Position numbers and translations under genes: made by a program | In this document: one piece after another, positions 26,616 to 34,254 of the stretch | Numbering within the stretch: position 1 is the stretch's first letter | How the letters are laid out: every line of letters begins with the position of its first letter | Source: Rhodoferax sp. PAMC 29310 | GTDB lineage: Bacteria > Pseudomonadota > Gammaproteobacteria > Burkholderiales > Burkholderiaceae_C | Direction of reading: 5' to 3' | Assembly: GCF_017948265.1 (NCBI RefSeq) | Contig: NZ_CP072852.1 | Location: forward strand, 4,154,001 to 4,218,000 | Length of the DNA stretch: 64,000 nt | The notes under the pieces: generated by a model | Database searches by the model: none | Seen by the model: the letters and a program-made list of their open reading frames with translations, nothing else | What the model was told of the DNA's origin: nothing

Positions 26616-27962
26616 TTAGTTGCGGGGCTCGCCCTGCGCATTCACGGTCACCGTGGATCCCGGTTGGGTCGTCATTTGAACGTGATACTCCTGGCCTCGA
26701 AAGGTGTAGCCGACATCCCAAAACCGGGGTTCGGCTTTGTTGGGAGTGGTTTCGCAGCGTTGCACGTCTTGCGAGGCTGCAGGCGATGTGTTGCCATTGC
26801 GACCAACCTGGGCGCCGACCGCAGCCCCGGCGACCGCGCCACCGATGGTCGCGAGATCCTTGCCAGTCCCCCCCCCGACCTGGTGACCAAGAATGCCACC
26901 AATGAGGGCTCCAGCAATTGCAGCCGGTACGTTGGTACTGCTTTGATTCTGCGCCACTTGTTCGCGTTCAACCCAGCATCGTTGCTCAGGTGTGACCAGA
27001 ACAGCGCGCACGGAAGTGACGGGTGCTTCATAGAGGCGTTCGTTGTCGCGTCGACGGTAGTCTGCGGCGGGCATGGGCGCATTTGCGTCAATATTGCGTA
27101 CCGACGACGCTCGGTTGTTCAATCCCATCGCTGCAAACGACGGGTAGCGTCCGGGCCGCAAGACCGCGCATTGGCCGCTGAACCGGGTGTCTTCGCAGAC
27201 TTCCCAGGATTGTCCTGTGATCTCGGCAGAAGAAGCACGGTCGTTAAAACCATATTCCTTGAAATTGAGAACGGGCTGCTCGGTCGTGAAACTTCGTCCT
27301 GCAAAGCCCGGATTTTCGTAGAAGGTGATCTTTGCAGCCACCGGCGCAGGTGCCTCAATATTGCGTACCGAAGACGCACGGTTGTTCAGCCCCTTCGCCG
27401 AAAACGACGGATAGCGTCCGGGCCGTAAGACCGCACATCGGCCGCTGAACCGGGTGTCTTCGCAGACTTCCCAGGATTGGCCAATGACCTCGGCAGAGGA
27501 AGCACGGTCGTTGAAGCCATATTCTTTGAAGTTGAAAACGGGCTGGTCTGTTGTGAAACTGCGTCCCGCAAAGCCCGGATTCTCGTAGAAGGTGATTTTG
27601 GCGACGATCGGTGCGGGTGCGTAATTTCGCTCACCAATGCGGGCATTTTTGGGCACAGACCGCACTGAAGAAATCCGGTCATTCAAGCCCATCGCAGTCA
27701 GGGACGAATAGCGCCCGGGTCGCAACACGACGCATCGGCCACTGAAGCGGCGGTCTTCGCAGACTTCCCAGCGCTCGCCGCGCACGTCGACTGAAGAGGC
27801 GCGGTCATTAAAGCCTTGGCGTCGCAAGTTATCGAGCGATTTCTTCGTGGTGAAAGACCGCCCTTGGAATTCGTCGTGTTCGTAAAAGACGACTTCGGCC
27901 GCGGCGTGTGAGGCGAGGGCCACGGCAGCCGCCGCTAAAGCGAGTTTCAATCTTGCATTCAT
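26616..27962 (-). CDS. Secreted protein with three beta/gamma-crystallin domains and a glycine zipper
   Basis: 448 residues. Signal peptide 1-22 (ends SHAAA). Three beta/gamma-crystallin domains lie at about 24-101, 122-201 and 211-290. Each carries two Ca-binding-type motifs (D/N)(D/N)xx(S/T)S: NDRASS/NDRISS in the first, NDRASS/NNRASS in the second and third. All six are intact, so calcium binding is likely. Residues 347-388 are a glycine zipper very like that of the 19818 lipoprotein, and 402-447 a small C-terminal domain. Domains 2 and 3 are a recent tandem duplication. Palindrome site C lies upstream. Probably an envelope or extracellular stress protein. Confidence 0.9.
   Translation of the reverse strand: MNARLKLALAAAAVALASHAAAEVVFYEHDEFQGRSFTTKKSLDNLRRQGFNDRASSVDVRGERWEVCEDRRFSGRCVVLRPGRYSSLTAMGLNDRISSVRSVPKNARIGERNYAPAPIVAKITFYENPGFAGRSFTTDQPVFNFKEYGFNDRASSAEVIGQSWEVCEDTRFSGRCAVLRPGRYPSFSAKGLNNRASSVRNIEAPAPVAAKITFYENPGFAGRSFTTEQPVLNFKEYGFNDRASSAEITGQSWEVCEDTRFSGQCAVLRPGRYPSFAAMGLNNRASSVRNIDANAPMPAADYRRRDNERLYEAPVTSVRAVLVTPEQRCWVEREQVAQNQSSTNVPAAIAGALIGGILGHQVGGGTGKDLATIGGAVAGAAVGAQVGRNGNTSPAASQDVQRCETTPNKAEPRFWDVGYTFRGQEYHVQMTTQPGSTVTVNAQGEPRN
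27109..27642 (-). repeat. Tandem duplication of a 267-bp crystallin-domain unit
   Basis: Two units of 267 bp (89 codons) each, 27109-27375 and 27376-27642, strongly similar at DNA level; long identical stretches surround the codons for GQSWEVCEDTRFSG. The first domain of the protein is much more divergent. An in-frame unit length means copy number can change without breaking the gene. Confidence 0.8.
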
Positions 27963-28074
27963 TGTTTTCTCCAGTATTGAATTGCGACGGTATTTGGAAT
28001 TTCCCTGCCGGGACGGGCACCCAAATAGCACCTATCGCAATGCAGTCAGTGTGGCGGGACCAAGCAACACCGTC

Positions 28075-28090
28075 TGTACGGCAGCGTACA
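28075..28090. promoter_or_regulatory. Palindromic operator-like site C, TGTACG-N4-CGTACA
   Basis: Perfect six-base arms; the best of the three sites. The centre is 120 bp before the crystallin-like gene ATG (27962, reverse strand) and 150 bp before the divergent RcnB-like gene (28233). On the reverse strand the flanks TGTATG... match those of sites A and B. Confidence 0.65.
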
Positions 28091-28232
28091 TACACCGCGG
28101 GCCGTCGCGCATAAAGTTGGCATGTCTACAACGTCAACCCCGCACCGGTTGCCGGCGTCTACGCCATGGGTCGCCGACACCATGGTCCTGAAGATTTCCA
28201 TTACGTTTCCTAAACCTGTCCAGAGGTTCTTC

Positions 28233-28727
28233 ATGAAAAATATTCGAAAAAATTCCATCCGTTTGCTGACAGCGTTGGTTGCCGGCTTGTTCGTCAGCGC
28301 TGGCGCGATGGCGGAAAAACCCGACTGGGCTGAGGGCGGTGAGAACGGAAAATTCAAACAGAGCAATAAGCAAGAGCGCCGCGATAAATCATCGGAGAGC
28401 CGCCAGGAACGGGGGGATCGGCATTTTGGGGATGAGCAGCGCACAGTGATTACCCGCTACTACACTGAGCAATACCGGGTGGGTCGCTGCCCACCGGGCT
28501 TGGCCAAAAAACAGAATGGCTGCATGCCACCCGGACAGGCGAAAAAGTGGGTGGTTGGTCGGCCTCTGCCACGCGAGGTGATTTACTACGATTTGCCGCC
28601 GTCAGTTGTTCTGGAGCTGGGCGTGCCGCGGGCCGGTCAGCGCTATGTGCGGGTGGCCTCCGACATTCTGTTGATCGCGATTGGCACCGGTATGGTGTTG
28701 GATGGTATTGAGAATTTGGGCCGCTAG
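28233..28727 (+). CDS. RcnB-like secreted protein
   Basis: 164 residues. Signal peptide about 1-27 (ends AGAMA). A charged low-complexity stretch (about 30-75, rich in K/E/R/Q) precedes the conserved part: RCPPGLAKKQNGCMPPGQAKKW, then PLPREVIYYDLPPSVVLELG and GQRYVRVASDILLIAIGTGM. The last resembles a membrane-associated or buried C-terminal helix of the RcnB/CigR-like family. RcnB itself affects nickel/cobalt efflux in E. coli; that role is not implied here. Start at 28233, with AGAGG upstream. Divergent from the crystallin-like gene, with site C between. Confidence 0.75.
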   Translation: MKNIRKNSIRLLTALVAGLFVSAGAMAEKPDWAEGGENGKFKQSNKQERRDKSSESRQERGDRHFGDEQRTVITRYYTEQYRVGRCPPGLAKKQNGCMPPGQAKKWVVGRPLPREVIYYDLPPSVVLELGVPRAGQRYVRVASDILLIAIGTGMVLDGIENLGR

Positions 28728-28911
28728 CCACATCGAAGCCCCTCGGCGGTGCTGGCGTGCGAAAGGTTGACGTGATGGTCGTCGGCCTAACCAGCCAACG
28801 CATGACCCGAACCACGGCGCTAAACAGGTTGCCAAAGCGTCGATCCTAATGACCTTGTTGCCCGTGGTTGGGGGTAAGCCCGGTTTTTGACGTGGGCCGC
28901 AACCAATCGAA

Positions 28912-28937
28912 TACCGGGGCAGACCACAGCCCCGGTA
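28912..28937. terminator. Hairpin between convergent RcnB-like and antiporter genes
   Basis: TACCGGGGC (28912-28920) pairs with GCCCCGGTA (28929-28937) around an 8-base loop. Position between two convergent stop codons suggests a shared terminator, although T tracts are weak on both strands. Confidence 0.45.
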
Positions 28938-28952
28938 ACTTTGAACCAAGGG

Positions 28953-30272
28953 CTAATGTTCTGTGACGCGCTCTGCGCCGCGGCGCCAAAAATACCCCAT
29001 CAGAGGTTTCACGCTTATGCCGTGCACCAATATGGATAGTGCGACCACGATCAGCGTTAGTTCGATAAGTCTTAGCGCCAAGGGCTCTGGCAGCCCATGT
29101 TGTATGGCAAACATCAAATAGTAAAGTGACCCGATTCCCCGCACACCAAACCAGCCGGTCATTGAACGGATTCTCCATACGGTTCCAGTGCCAAGCAGGC
29201 CAATAAACACGCTGACGGGTCGGGCTACCAGGAATAGAAACATCGCCAGCGCAACGGCCTGCCAGCTCCAGGACGTCAGAAACAACATGCCGCCGACCAG
29301 CAGCACCAGCACCAATTCTGAAAGTCGCTCCAGAGGTTCCTTGAAGACGAGTGATCCCTCGCTGACCGTTGCGAGTGCTTCAGGGGCAGTGCTGGCGGGT
29401 ATCGGTGTGGCGCAAGTTTCTATTGGCTGCGGTACATCAAGGGGGAGGGCTGGCATTTTTGCCAGTTTCAGTTCAGTTTGGCGAAGTGCGACTGCTGCGA
29501 AAAATACGGCAAGAAAACCCCAGGCATTGAGCATCACGGTGACGCCATAAACAATCCCAATCAAACCTAAACCCAGGAAGTCATCGAGCAGCCGGTGTGG
29601 CTCAAGCGAGCGTCGTAATTTCGAGCTGAGATGGGCCAATGCAACGCCGGCCAGCACCCCAATGGCAATGCCCGCGCCAGTGGCCCAGAACACATCAATC
29701 AATACCCAGCGCATACCGAAATCGCCAATTTCATGCAATCCGAGTAGGCCCAATCCCAACATCACAAACGGAAACGCGCTGCCATCGTTCATGCCGGCTT
29801 CGCATGTCAACGTGAAGCGAAGTTGGTCGCGGTCGCCGGGATGGCGAATTTGCACATCGGTGGCCAGCACCGGATCAGTGGGGGCCAGGATGGCACCTAA
29901 CAATATGCCGGCACCCCATGGAAGGCCCAGTACGTAAACGGCAAAGGTGGCCATCATTGCGACCGTAATGCTCATGGAAACAGTCGCCAACAAGATGGGT
30001 GTGCGCCACCGGGTGAACTTGAATGGCGCAGGCATTTTGACGCCGGCAGAAAACAGAGAAATCAATACCGCTACTTCGGTCAGTGCCTCCAGCAGCGCAG
30101 ATTCCTTGAGCGGGTTGAAATGAAATAGATTAAGTGCGCTCGGGCCCACCAAAAGCCCGACTGCCAGGTAAATAATGGCCGCCGTGAAAGGGGCGCGTTT
30201 GAGGAGGGTCGGGGTCAGCCCCATCACCAGCAGCAGAACGCCGACTAGCAGGAACCATTGTGCGTTCGTCAT
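28953..30272 (-). CDS. Cation:proton antiporter (CPA1/NhaP-like)
   Basis: 439-residue inner-membrane exchanger with about 12 hydrophobic segments. LLGAILAPTDPVLATDVQI (about 125-143) is the characteristic P-T-D-P motif of CPA1-type Na+/H+ antiporters. EAGMNDGSAFPFVMLGLG (about 160-177) holds the membrane-embedded N-D ion-binding pair. A polar loop near 290-315 separates the halves. The start at 30272 precedes the first hydrophobic helix; upstream codons in frame are not protein-like. Likely role is pH or Na+/K+ homeostasis. Confidence 0.88.
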   Translation of the reverse strand: MTNAQWFLLVGVLLLVMGLTPTLLKRAPFTAAIIYLAVGLLVGPSALNLFHFNPLKESALLEALTEVAVLISLFSAGVKMPAPFKFTRWRTPILLATVSMSITVAMMATFAVYVLGLPWGAGILLGAILAPTDPVLATDVQIRHPGDRDQLRFTLTCEAGMNDGSAFPFVMLGLGLLGLHEIGDFGMRWVLIDVFWATGAGIAIGVLAGVALAHLSSKLRRSLEPHRLLDDFLGLGLIGIVYGVTVMLNAWGFLAVFFAAVALRQTELKLAKMPALPLDVPQPIETCATPIPASTAPEALATVSEGSLVFKEPLERLSELVLVLLVGGMLFLTSWSWQAVALAMFLFLVARPVSVFIGLLGTGTVWRIRSMTGWFGVRGIGSLYYLMFAIQHGLPEPLALRLIELTLIVVALSILVHGISVKPLMGYFWRRGAERVTEH

Positions 30273-30485
30273 CGGCAATATCCATTGGTAAAGGGCGGAG
30301 TTTAGTCGACCAGTTGTTGCCGCCGCTCCTGGACAACGTACAACGCCGGGATGAAACAGGCGGACTGCCCCATTGGCGATGCGGAGCCGCCGCGCAGCGT
30401 GATTCCCCCAGTCGGTCAATCTCGGATGGTCTGTGGAGCGGCGTTTGGTGAATGCTTGCTTTAACAACAAGTCATTGGCGATTTC

Positions 30486-30678
30486 CTACGCCAATAGGTC
30501 AACCCATGAACGAGCGACGGATTTGGTGAGGTGGCGAAGGTCGTCCACGTCGAACCGCTCATCGGAGCGATTGGATCGGATTCCAGTACGGTGCGGGGCC
30601 TGCACCATCGATGACACCAGGAATGCCGACTTCAGACAAGAGATGGCCGTTGGTGTACAGCGGCGTGCCCCATGCGGA
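30486..30678 (-). pseudogene. C-terminal remnant of an M20-type metallopeptidase
   Basis: One reverse-strand frame reads WGTPLYTNGHLLSEVGIPG, VIDGAGP, the usual late motif of M20 amidohydrolases (GIPxVxxGPG). A second frame, after a shift near 30570, reads DERFDVDDLRHLTKSVARSW and ends with TAG at 30486, typical of the C-terminal helix. The segment is fused directly behind the truncated GntR gene, so a deletion probably joined the two. Identification is by eye. Confidence 0.45.
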
Positions 30679-30834
30679 TCAGCCGGTTTTGTGACAGTTG
30701 AAAACCAGCGTGCGGGACACGCCAAACTGCGTGGCGATCTTTTGTTCGGCCAGTTTTCTGCCCGGCTGAAGCCGATGTTCCACGATGGCTTTGGTCAAGC
30801 TGTCAACGATGAAACGGGTGGTGGATGGATCCAT
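30679..30834 (-). pseudogene. GntR-family regulator, truncated after the DNA-binding domain
   Basis: 51 residues from ATG 30834. STTRFIVDSLTKAIVEHRLQ, PGRKLAEQKIATQFGVSRTLV is the first two-thirds of a GntR winged HTH. The expected continuation (SRTLVRxAL..) is replaced by unrelated FNCHKTG and a stop. The effector domain is absent, so the gene is broken. It is divergent from uraH and has a perfect 9-bp-arm palindrome upstream, which looks like its former operator. Confidence 0.75.
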
Positions 30835-30857
30835 GGTGGAATGATGGTTCGCGTCAC

Positions 30858-30879
30858 TTAAAAGTGCACACACTTTTAA
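30858..30879. promoter_or_regulatory. Perfect palindrome TTAAAAGTG-CACA-CACTTTTAA
   Basis: Nine-base perfect arms with a four-base centre, located 23 bp before the truncated GntR gene and 46 bp before uraH. Likely the operator of a GntR-type repressor of uraH. With that regulator broken here, control may have been lost or passed to another protein. Confidence 0.55.
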
Positions 30880-30925
30880 CGATAACCTGCTTCTACTGGC
30901 GGGCACACCACTTAAGGAGTCACTC

Positions 30926-31279
30926 ATGGGTTTGAGTACACACGTGTTGGACACCATGCACGGCACACCGGCTGCCGGCATGGCCGTTGCGCTTTACACC
31001 ACCGACGGCGAAGTTGCGACGCTGGTCAAAACCCTGGTGTTGAACGAGGATGGGCGCAATCCAGAAGGTCCCTTGTTTGACAACGACAGCCTGAAAAAAG
31101 GAACGTACCGCCTGGTGTTTGATGTGGCCGCCTATTTCAAGGCTCGCGGGGTGGTGCTGCCAGAGCCTAACTTCCTGAACAAAGTCAGTCTGGATTTTGG
31201 TGTGGCCCATACGAACGAGCACTACCACGTGCCCTTGCTGGTCAGCCCGTGGAGTTACTCCACCTATCGCGGCAGCTAG
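30926..31279 (+). CDS. uraH: 5-Hydroxyisourate hydrolase (transthyretin-like)
   Basis: Hydrolyses 5-hydroxyisourate to OHCU in urate degradation. 117 residues. The N terminus GLSTHVLDTMHGTPAAGMAV contains the active-site His of the family. NEHYHVPLLVSPWSYSTYRGS ends with the diagnostic C-terminal YRGS tetrapeptide. AAGGAGTCACTC precedes the ATG. No other urate pathway gene is in the window; the neighbouring GntR gene that probably controlled it is truncated. Confidence 0.95.
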   Translation: MGLSTHVLDTMHGTPAAGMAVALYTTDGEVATLVKTLVLNEDGRNPEGPLFDNDSLKKGTYRLVFDVAAYFKARGVVLPEPNFLNKVSLDFGVAHTNEHYHVPLLVSPWSYSTYRGS

Positions 31280-31304
31280 TCATCACTGCATCTTCCGTTC
31301 GGGT

Positions 31305-32261
31305 ATGAATCTCCTTCCAAGCCTGCGTTATCTGGTCGCCTTGCATGAGCACCAGCATTTCGGGCGGGCGGCGCTGGCCTGCCACATCACCCAACCGGCG
31401 CTGTCCAACGCCTTGCGCGCTTTGGAGAGTGAGTTTGGCGTAGTGATCATCCGGCGAGACCGTGCGTATGCAGGCTTTACCCCAGAAGGCGAGCGTGTGC
31501 TGACCTTGGCCCGTTTGATGTTGCACGAGTACGCTGTTTTGCAGGATGACCTGAAAAGTCGGCTCGACGCCCCGCAAGGTACGCTTCGCTTAGGGGCGGT
31601 TCCCACCGCGATGCCCATTGCTGCGCGGTTTGCGACCCAAATGAAAGCGCGCCATCCCGGCATCGTGCCGGTGGTTTTGTCGTCCACGTCCACGGGGCTG
31701 GAGCAGGGGCTGGAAGATCTCACCCTGGATCTGGCCCTCGGATACCCCGACCGACTCGACTTGAAAGACTCGCGTTTGAAAGTCTGGCCCCAGTACACCG
31801 AGCATTACTTCCTGCTGAGGCGGTCAAACAAGCTCGCCCCGGACGGCTTGCAGATGGCGCCAAGCATGACTTGGCGGGAAGCCGCAGCGCTTCCGCTATG
31901 TCTGTTGACGCCGGACATGCATAACCGTCAGATTGTGAATGCCGCGTTTGCGTCCGCCGGGGTGTCGGTACAGCCGGCCATGGAAACCAATTCCATTTTG
32001 ACCATGGTGTTGAGCGTGGTGGAGGGCAGTTTGTGCAGCGTGCTGCCGGGGTCCTTGGTGGCGACCTTGCGCCACGAACGGGAGCTGGAGGCCTTGCCGC
32101 TGGTTGGCCCCGACGTGGCCACTCCCATTTGTTTCATGTCGCATGCCTCGGCCCGAGCCTCTTGTGCGCTGGAGGCCGCGCTGGTCTTGGCGCAGGACGA
32201 GGATTGGCTGCGTCACGCGGCCGTTCACAGCGGATTGCTCGGCGCATTACCGGCGCCCTGA
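31305..32261 (+). CDS. LysR-family transcriptional regulator
   Basis: 318 residues. HTH at about 1-60 with LRYLVALHEHQHFGRAALAC and HITQPALSNALRALESEFGV. Substrate-binding domain about 90-300. The N-terminal and effector sequences resemble LysR proteins found beside soluble formate dehydrogenase genes, and the fds genes follow 172 bp downstream on the same strand, so a role in formate-dependent control is plausible. The start at 31305 matches the family N terminus. Confidence 0.85.
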   Translation: MNLLPSLRYLVALHEHQHFGRAALACHITQPALSNALRALESEFGVVIIRRDRAYAGFTPEGERVLTLARLMLHEYAVLQDDLKSRLDAPQGTLRLGAVPTAMPIAARFATQMKARHPGIVPVVLSSTSTGLEQGLEDLTLDLALGYPDRLDLKDSRLKVWPQYTEHYFLLRRSNKLAPDGLQMAPSMTWREAAALPLCLLTPDMHNRQIVNAAFASAGVSVQPAMETNSILTMVLSVVEGSLCSVLPGSLVATLRHERELEALPLVGPDVATPICFMSHASARASCALEAALVLAQDEDWLRHAAVHSGLLGALPAP

Positions 32262-32433
32262 GTCGGCCTTGGCCGACCCCAAGTGGTGCTGCGGCGCTTC
32301 AAATGCGGCAGTGCATCATTTAGTTTTTGAATCACCCCATAGTGATACCAAATTGGACGGGGGCCGATGCGGCGCAGATACTGCCGGCTCGTCCTTCTAT
32401 TCTGGTCCGCCTTGGCGACTCAAAGTAATACCA

Positions 32434-34254
32434 ATGAATTCAGTCAAACCTGGTGAGCCGTTTGGCACCGCCCAAGATCACACCGTTGTGGCCGTGACCA
32501 CGGTGGATGAAATGCGAGACCGCATTCGCCGCAAAAGCAAACTCAAGGGCCGCCAGGTGGACGAGGTGGCCTTGCATGAGGTGCGCGCTTTGGTGGGCGA
32601 CGCGCCCCACCCGCGCGATCTATTGATCGAGCACCTGCATAAACTCAACGACGCCTACCGCGCTTTGCATGACCGTCATTTAGTGGCACTGGCCCGGGAG
32701 ATGAACATCCCCATGGCCGAGGTGTACGAGGTGGCCACGTTTTATCACCACTTTGAAGTCTTGAAATGCGACGCCATGGCGTCAGCCTTAACAGTGCGGG
32801 TCTGTTCGGGTCTGAGCTGTGAGTTGGCGGGCGGCGCGGACCTGCTAGCGCGCTTGCCAGCCTTGCTTGGCGTGGCCGATGTGCGGGTGATTCCCGCGCC
32901 TTGCGTGGGCCGTTGCGAGCAGGCGCCGGTGGTGGTGGTGCACCAAAACCCGGTGATTCAAGCCACCGTTGAGTCGGTTGTCTTGGCGGTCAATTCGGCC
33001 GCTAGCGCTTATCCTGCCTCAAAAGAAAATCTCAATTTCATAGCATCTGAGTTGGCAGAACGCAGTGTGTCCCCGCAGTTGAATGTGACCCAAGTTGCCC
33101 CTGATTACACCGGGTATGAGCGTTACCGGGCGAACGGTGGGTATGCCTTGGCAACGGCGCTGGCGAACCAGACACACGACCCCGAGGCGGTGATTCAGAT
33201 CATGGAAGACGCGGGTCTTCGGGGTCTGGGCGGGGCTGGTTTTCCGGCGGGCAAGAAGTGGCGCATCGTGCGTGAGCAGCCCGGGCCGCGCCTCATGGCC
33301 GTCAACATTGACGAGGGCGAGCCCGGCACTTTCAAAGACCGCACCTACCTGGAGCGCGACCCGCACCGGTTTCTGGAAGGCATGTTGGTGGCCGCACAGG
33401 TGGTGGGTGTGGACGCATGCTATATCTACTTGCGTGACGAATACCACGGCTGTCGCGCCATTTTGGAGGCAGAGCTGGCCCGGCTGCAGGCCAACCCGCC
33501 CTTCGCCTTGCCCCGCATCGAGCTGCGCCGAGGCGCCGGTGCCTACATCTGCGGTGAAGAGTCCGCCATGATCGAAAGCATTGAAGGTAAACGCGGTGAG
33601 CCACGCATGCGCCCCCCCTATATTGCGCAGGTCGGCCTGTTTGGCCGGCCCACTTTGCAGCACAACTTTGAGACCCTGTACTGGGTGCGAGACATTGTGG
33701 AAAAAGGCGCGGGCTGGTTTAGCGGGTTTGGCCGCCATGGCCGCCAAGGCCTGCGCAGCTTCTCGGTCAGCGGTCGAGTCAAGCATCCGGGCGTCAAACT
33801 GGCCCCCGCTGGCATCACGCTGCAAGAGCTGGTGGATGAGTACTGCGGCGGCATGCTGGAGGGGCACACGCTGTATGCCTACCTGCCCGGCGGTGCATCG
33901 GGCGGTATCTTTCCGGTGAGTCTGGCCAACGTGCCCTTGGACTTTGACACCTTGCAGCCGCACGGTGGTTTCATCGGGTCGGCCGCCGTGATCGTGCTGG
34001 GCCACCACGACAAAGCCCGGAACGCGGCGCTAAACATGATGCGGTTTTTCGAGGAGGAAAGCTGCGGCCAGTGCACGCCCTGCCGGATGGGTACCGTCAA
34101 GGCCGCCCGGTTGATGGAGGCCCCGGTGTGGGACAACGACACCTTGGAAGATCTGAACCAGGTCATGACGGACGCCTCTATTTGCGGTCTGGGGCAAGCC
34201 GCCCCCAACCCCGTGCGTTGCGTGCAAAAGTACTTTCCCCAGGAGATTGTGTAA
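32434..34254 (+). CDS. NAD-dependent formate dehydrogenase, fused gamma-beta subunit (FdsG-FdsB)
   Basis: 606 residues combining two electron-transfer subunits of the soluble formate dehydrogenase. Residues about 30-186 are the NuoE/FdsG-like [2Fe-2S] domain with C124, C129, C157 and C161 (RVCSGLSC, PCVGRC). A linker (187-215) follows. The NuoF/FdsB-like domain starts near 216 and has the FMN/NAD-binding GLRGLGGAGFPAGKKW, GEPGTFKDR and GAGAYICGEESAM, then the [4Fe-4S] motif SCGQCTPCRMG. In many bacteria these are separate genes. The linker DNA is a copy of the interspersed repeat. Immediately followed by fdsA. Confidence 0.92.
   Translation: MNSVKPGEPFGTAQDHTVVAVTTVDEMRDRIRRKSKLKGRQVDEVALHEVRALVGDAPHPRDLLIEHLHKLNDAYRALHDRHLVALAREMNIPMAEVYEVATFYHHFEVLKCDAMASALTVRVCSGLSCELAGGADLLARLPALLGVADVRVIPAPCVGRCEQAPVVVVHQNPVIQATVESVVLAVNSAASAYPASKENLNFIASELAERSVSPQLNVTQVAPDYTGYERYRANGGYALATALANQTHDPEAVIQIMEDAGLRGLGGAGFPAGKKWRIVREQPGPRLMAVNIDEGEPGTFKDRTYLERDPHRFLEGMLVAAQVVGVDACYIYLRDEYHGCRAILEAELARLQANPPFALPRIELRRGAGAYICGEESAMIESIEGKRGEPRMRPPYIAQVGLFGRPTLQHNFETLYWVRDIVEKGAGWFSGFGRHGRQGLRSFSVSGRVKHPGVKLAPAGITLQELVDEYCGGMLEGHTLYAYLPGGASGGIFPVSLANVPLDFDTLQPHGGFIGSAAVIVLGHHDKARNAALNMMRFFEEESCGQCTPCRMGTVKAARLMEAPVWDNDTLEDLNQVMTDASICGLGQAAPNPVRCVQKYFPQEIV
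32997..33044 (+). repeat. Short interspersed repeat, copy R5 (encodes the FdsG-FdsB linker)
   Basis: Reads GGCCGCTAGCGCTTATC, a spacer, then AATTTCATAGC, matching the repeat layout though the hairpin arm is degraded. It encodes residues 188-203 (SAASAYPASKENLNFI), exactly between the two enzyme domains. Confidence 0.6.

Noticed and set aside
30433..30861. 142-codon forward frame before uraH
   Set aside because: It runs antisense through the GntR and M20 remnants and has no motif.
32104..32433. Upstream extension of the fdsGB frame into the LysR gene
   Set aside because: The 110 extra codons overlap the LysR coding region in another frame and do not look like protein.
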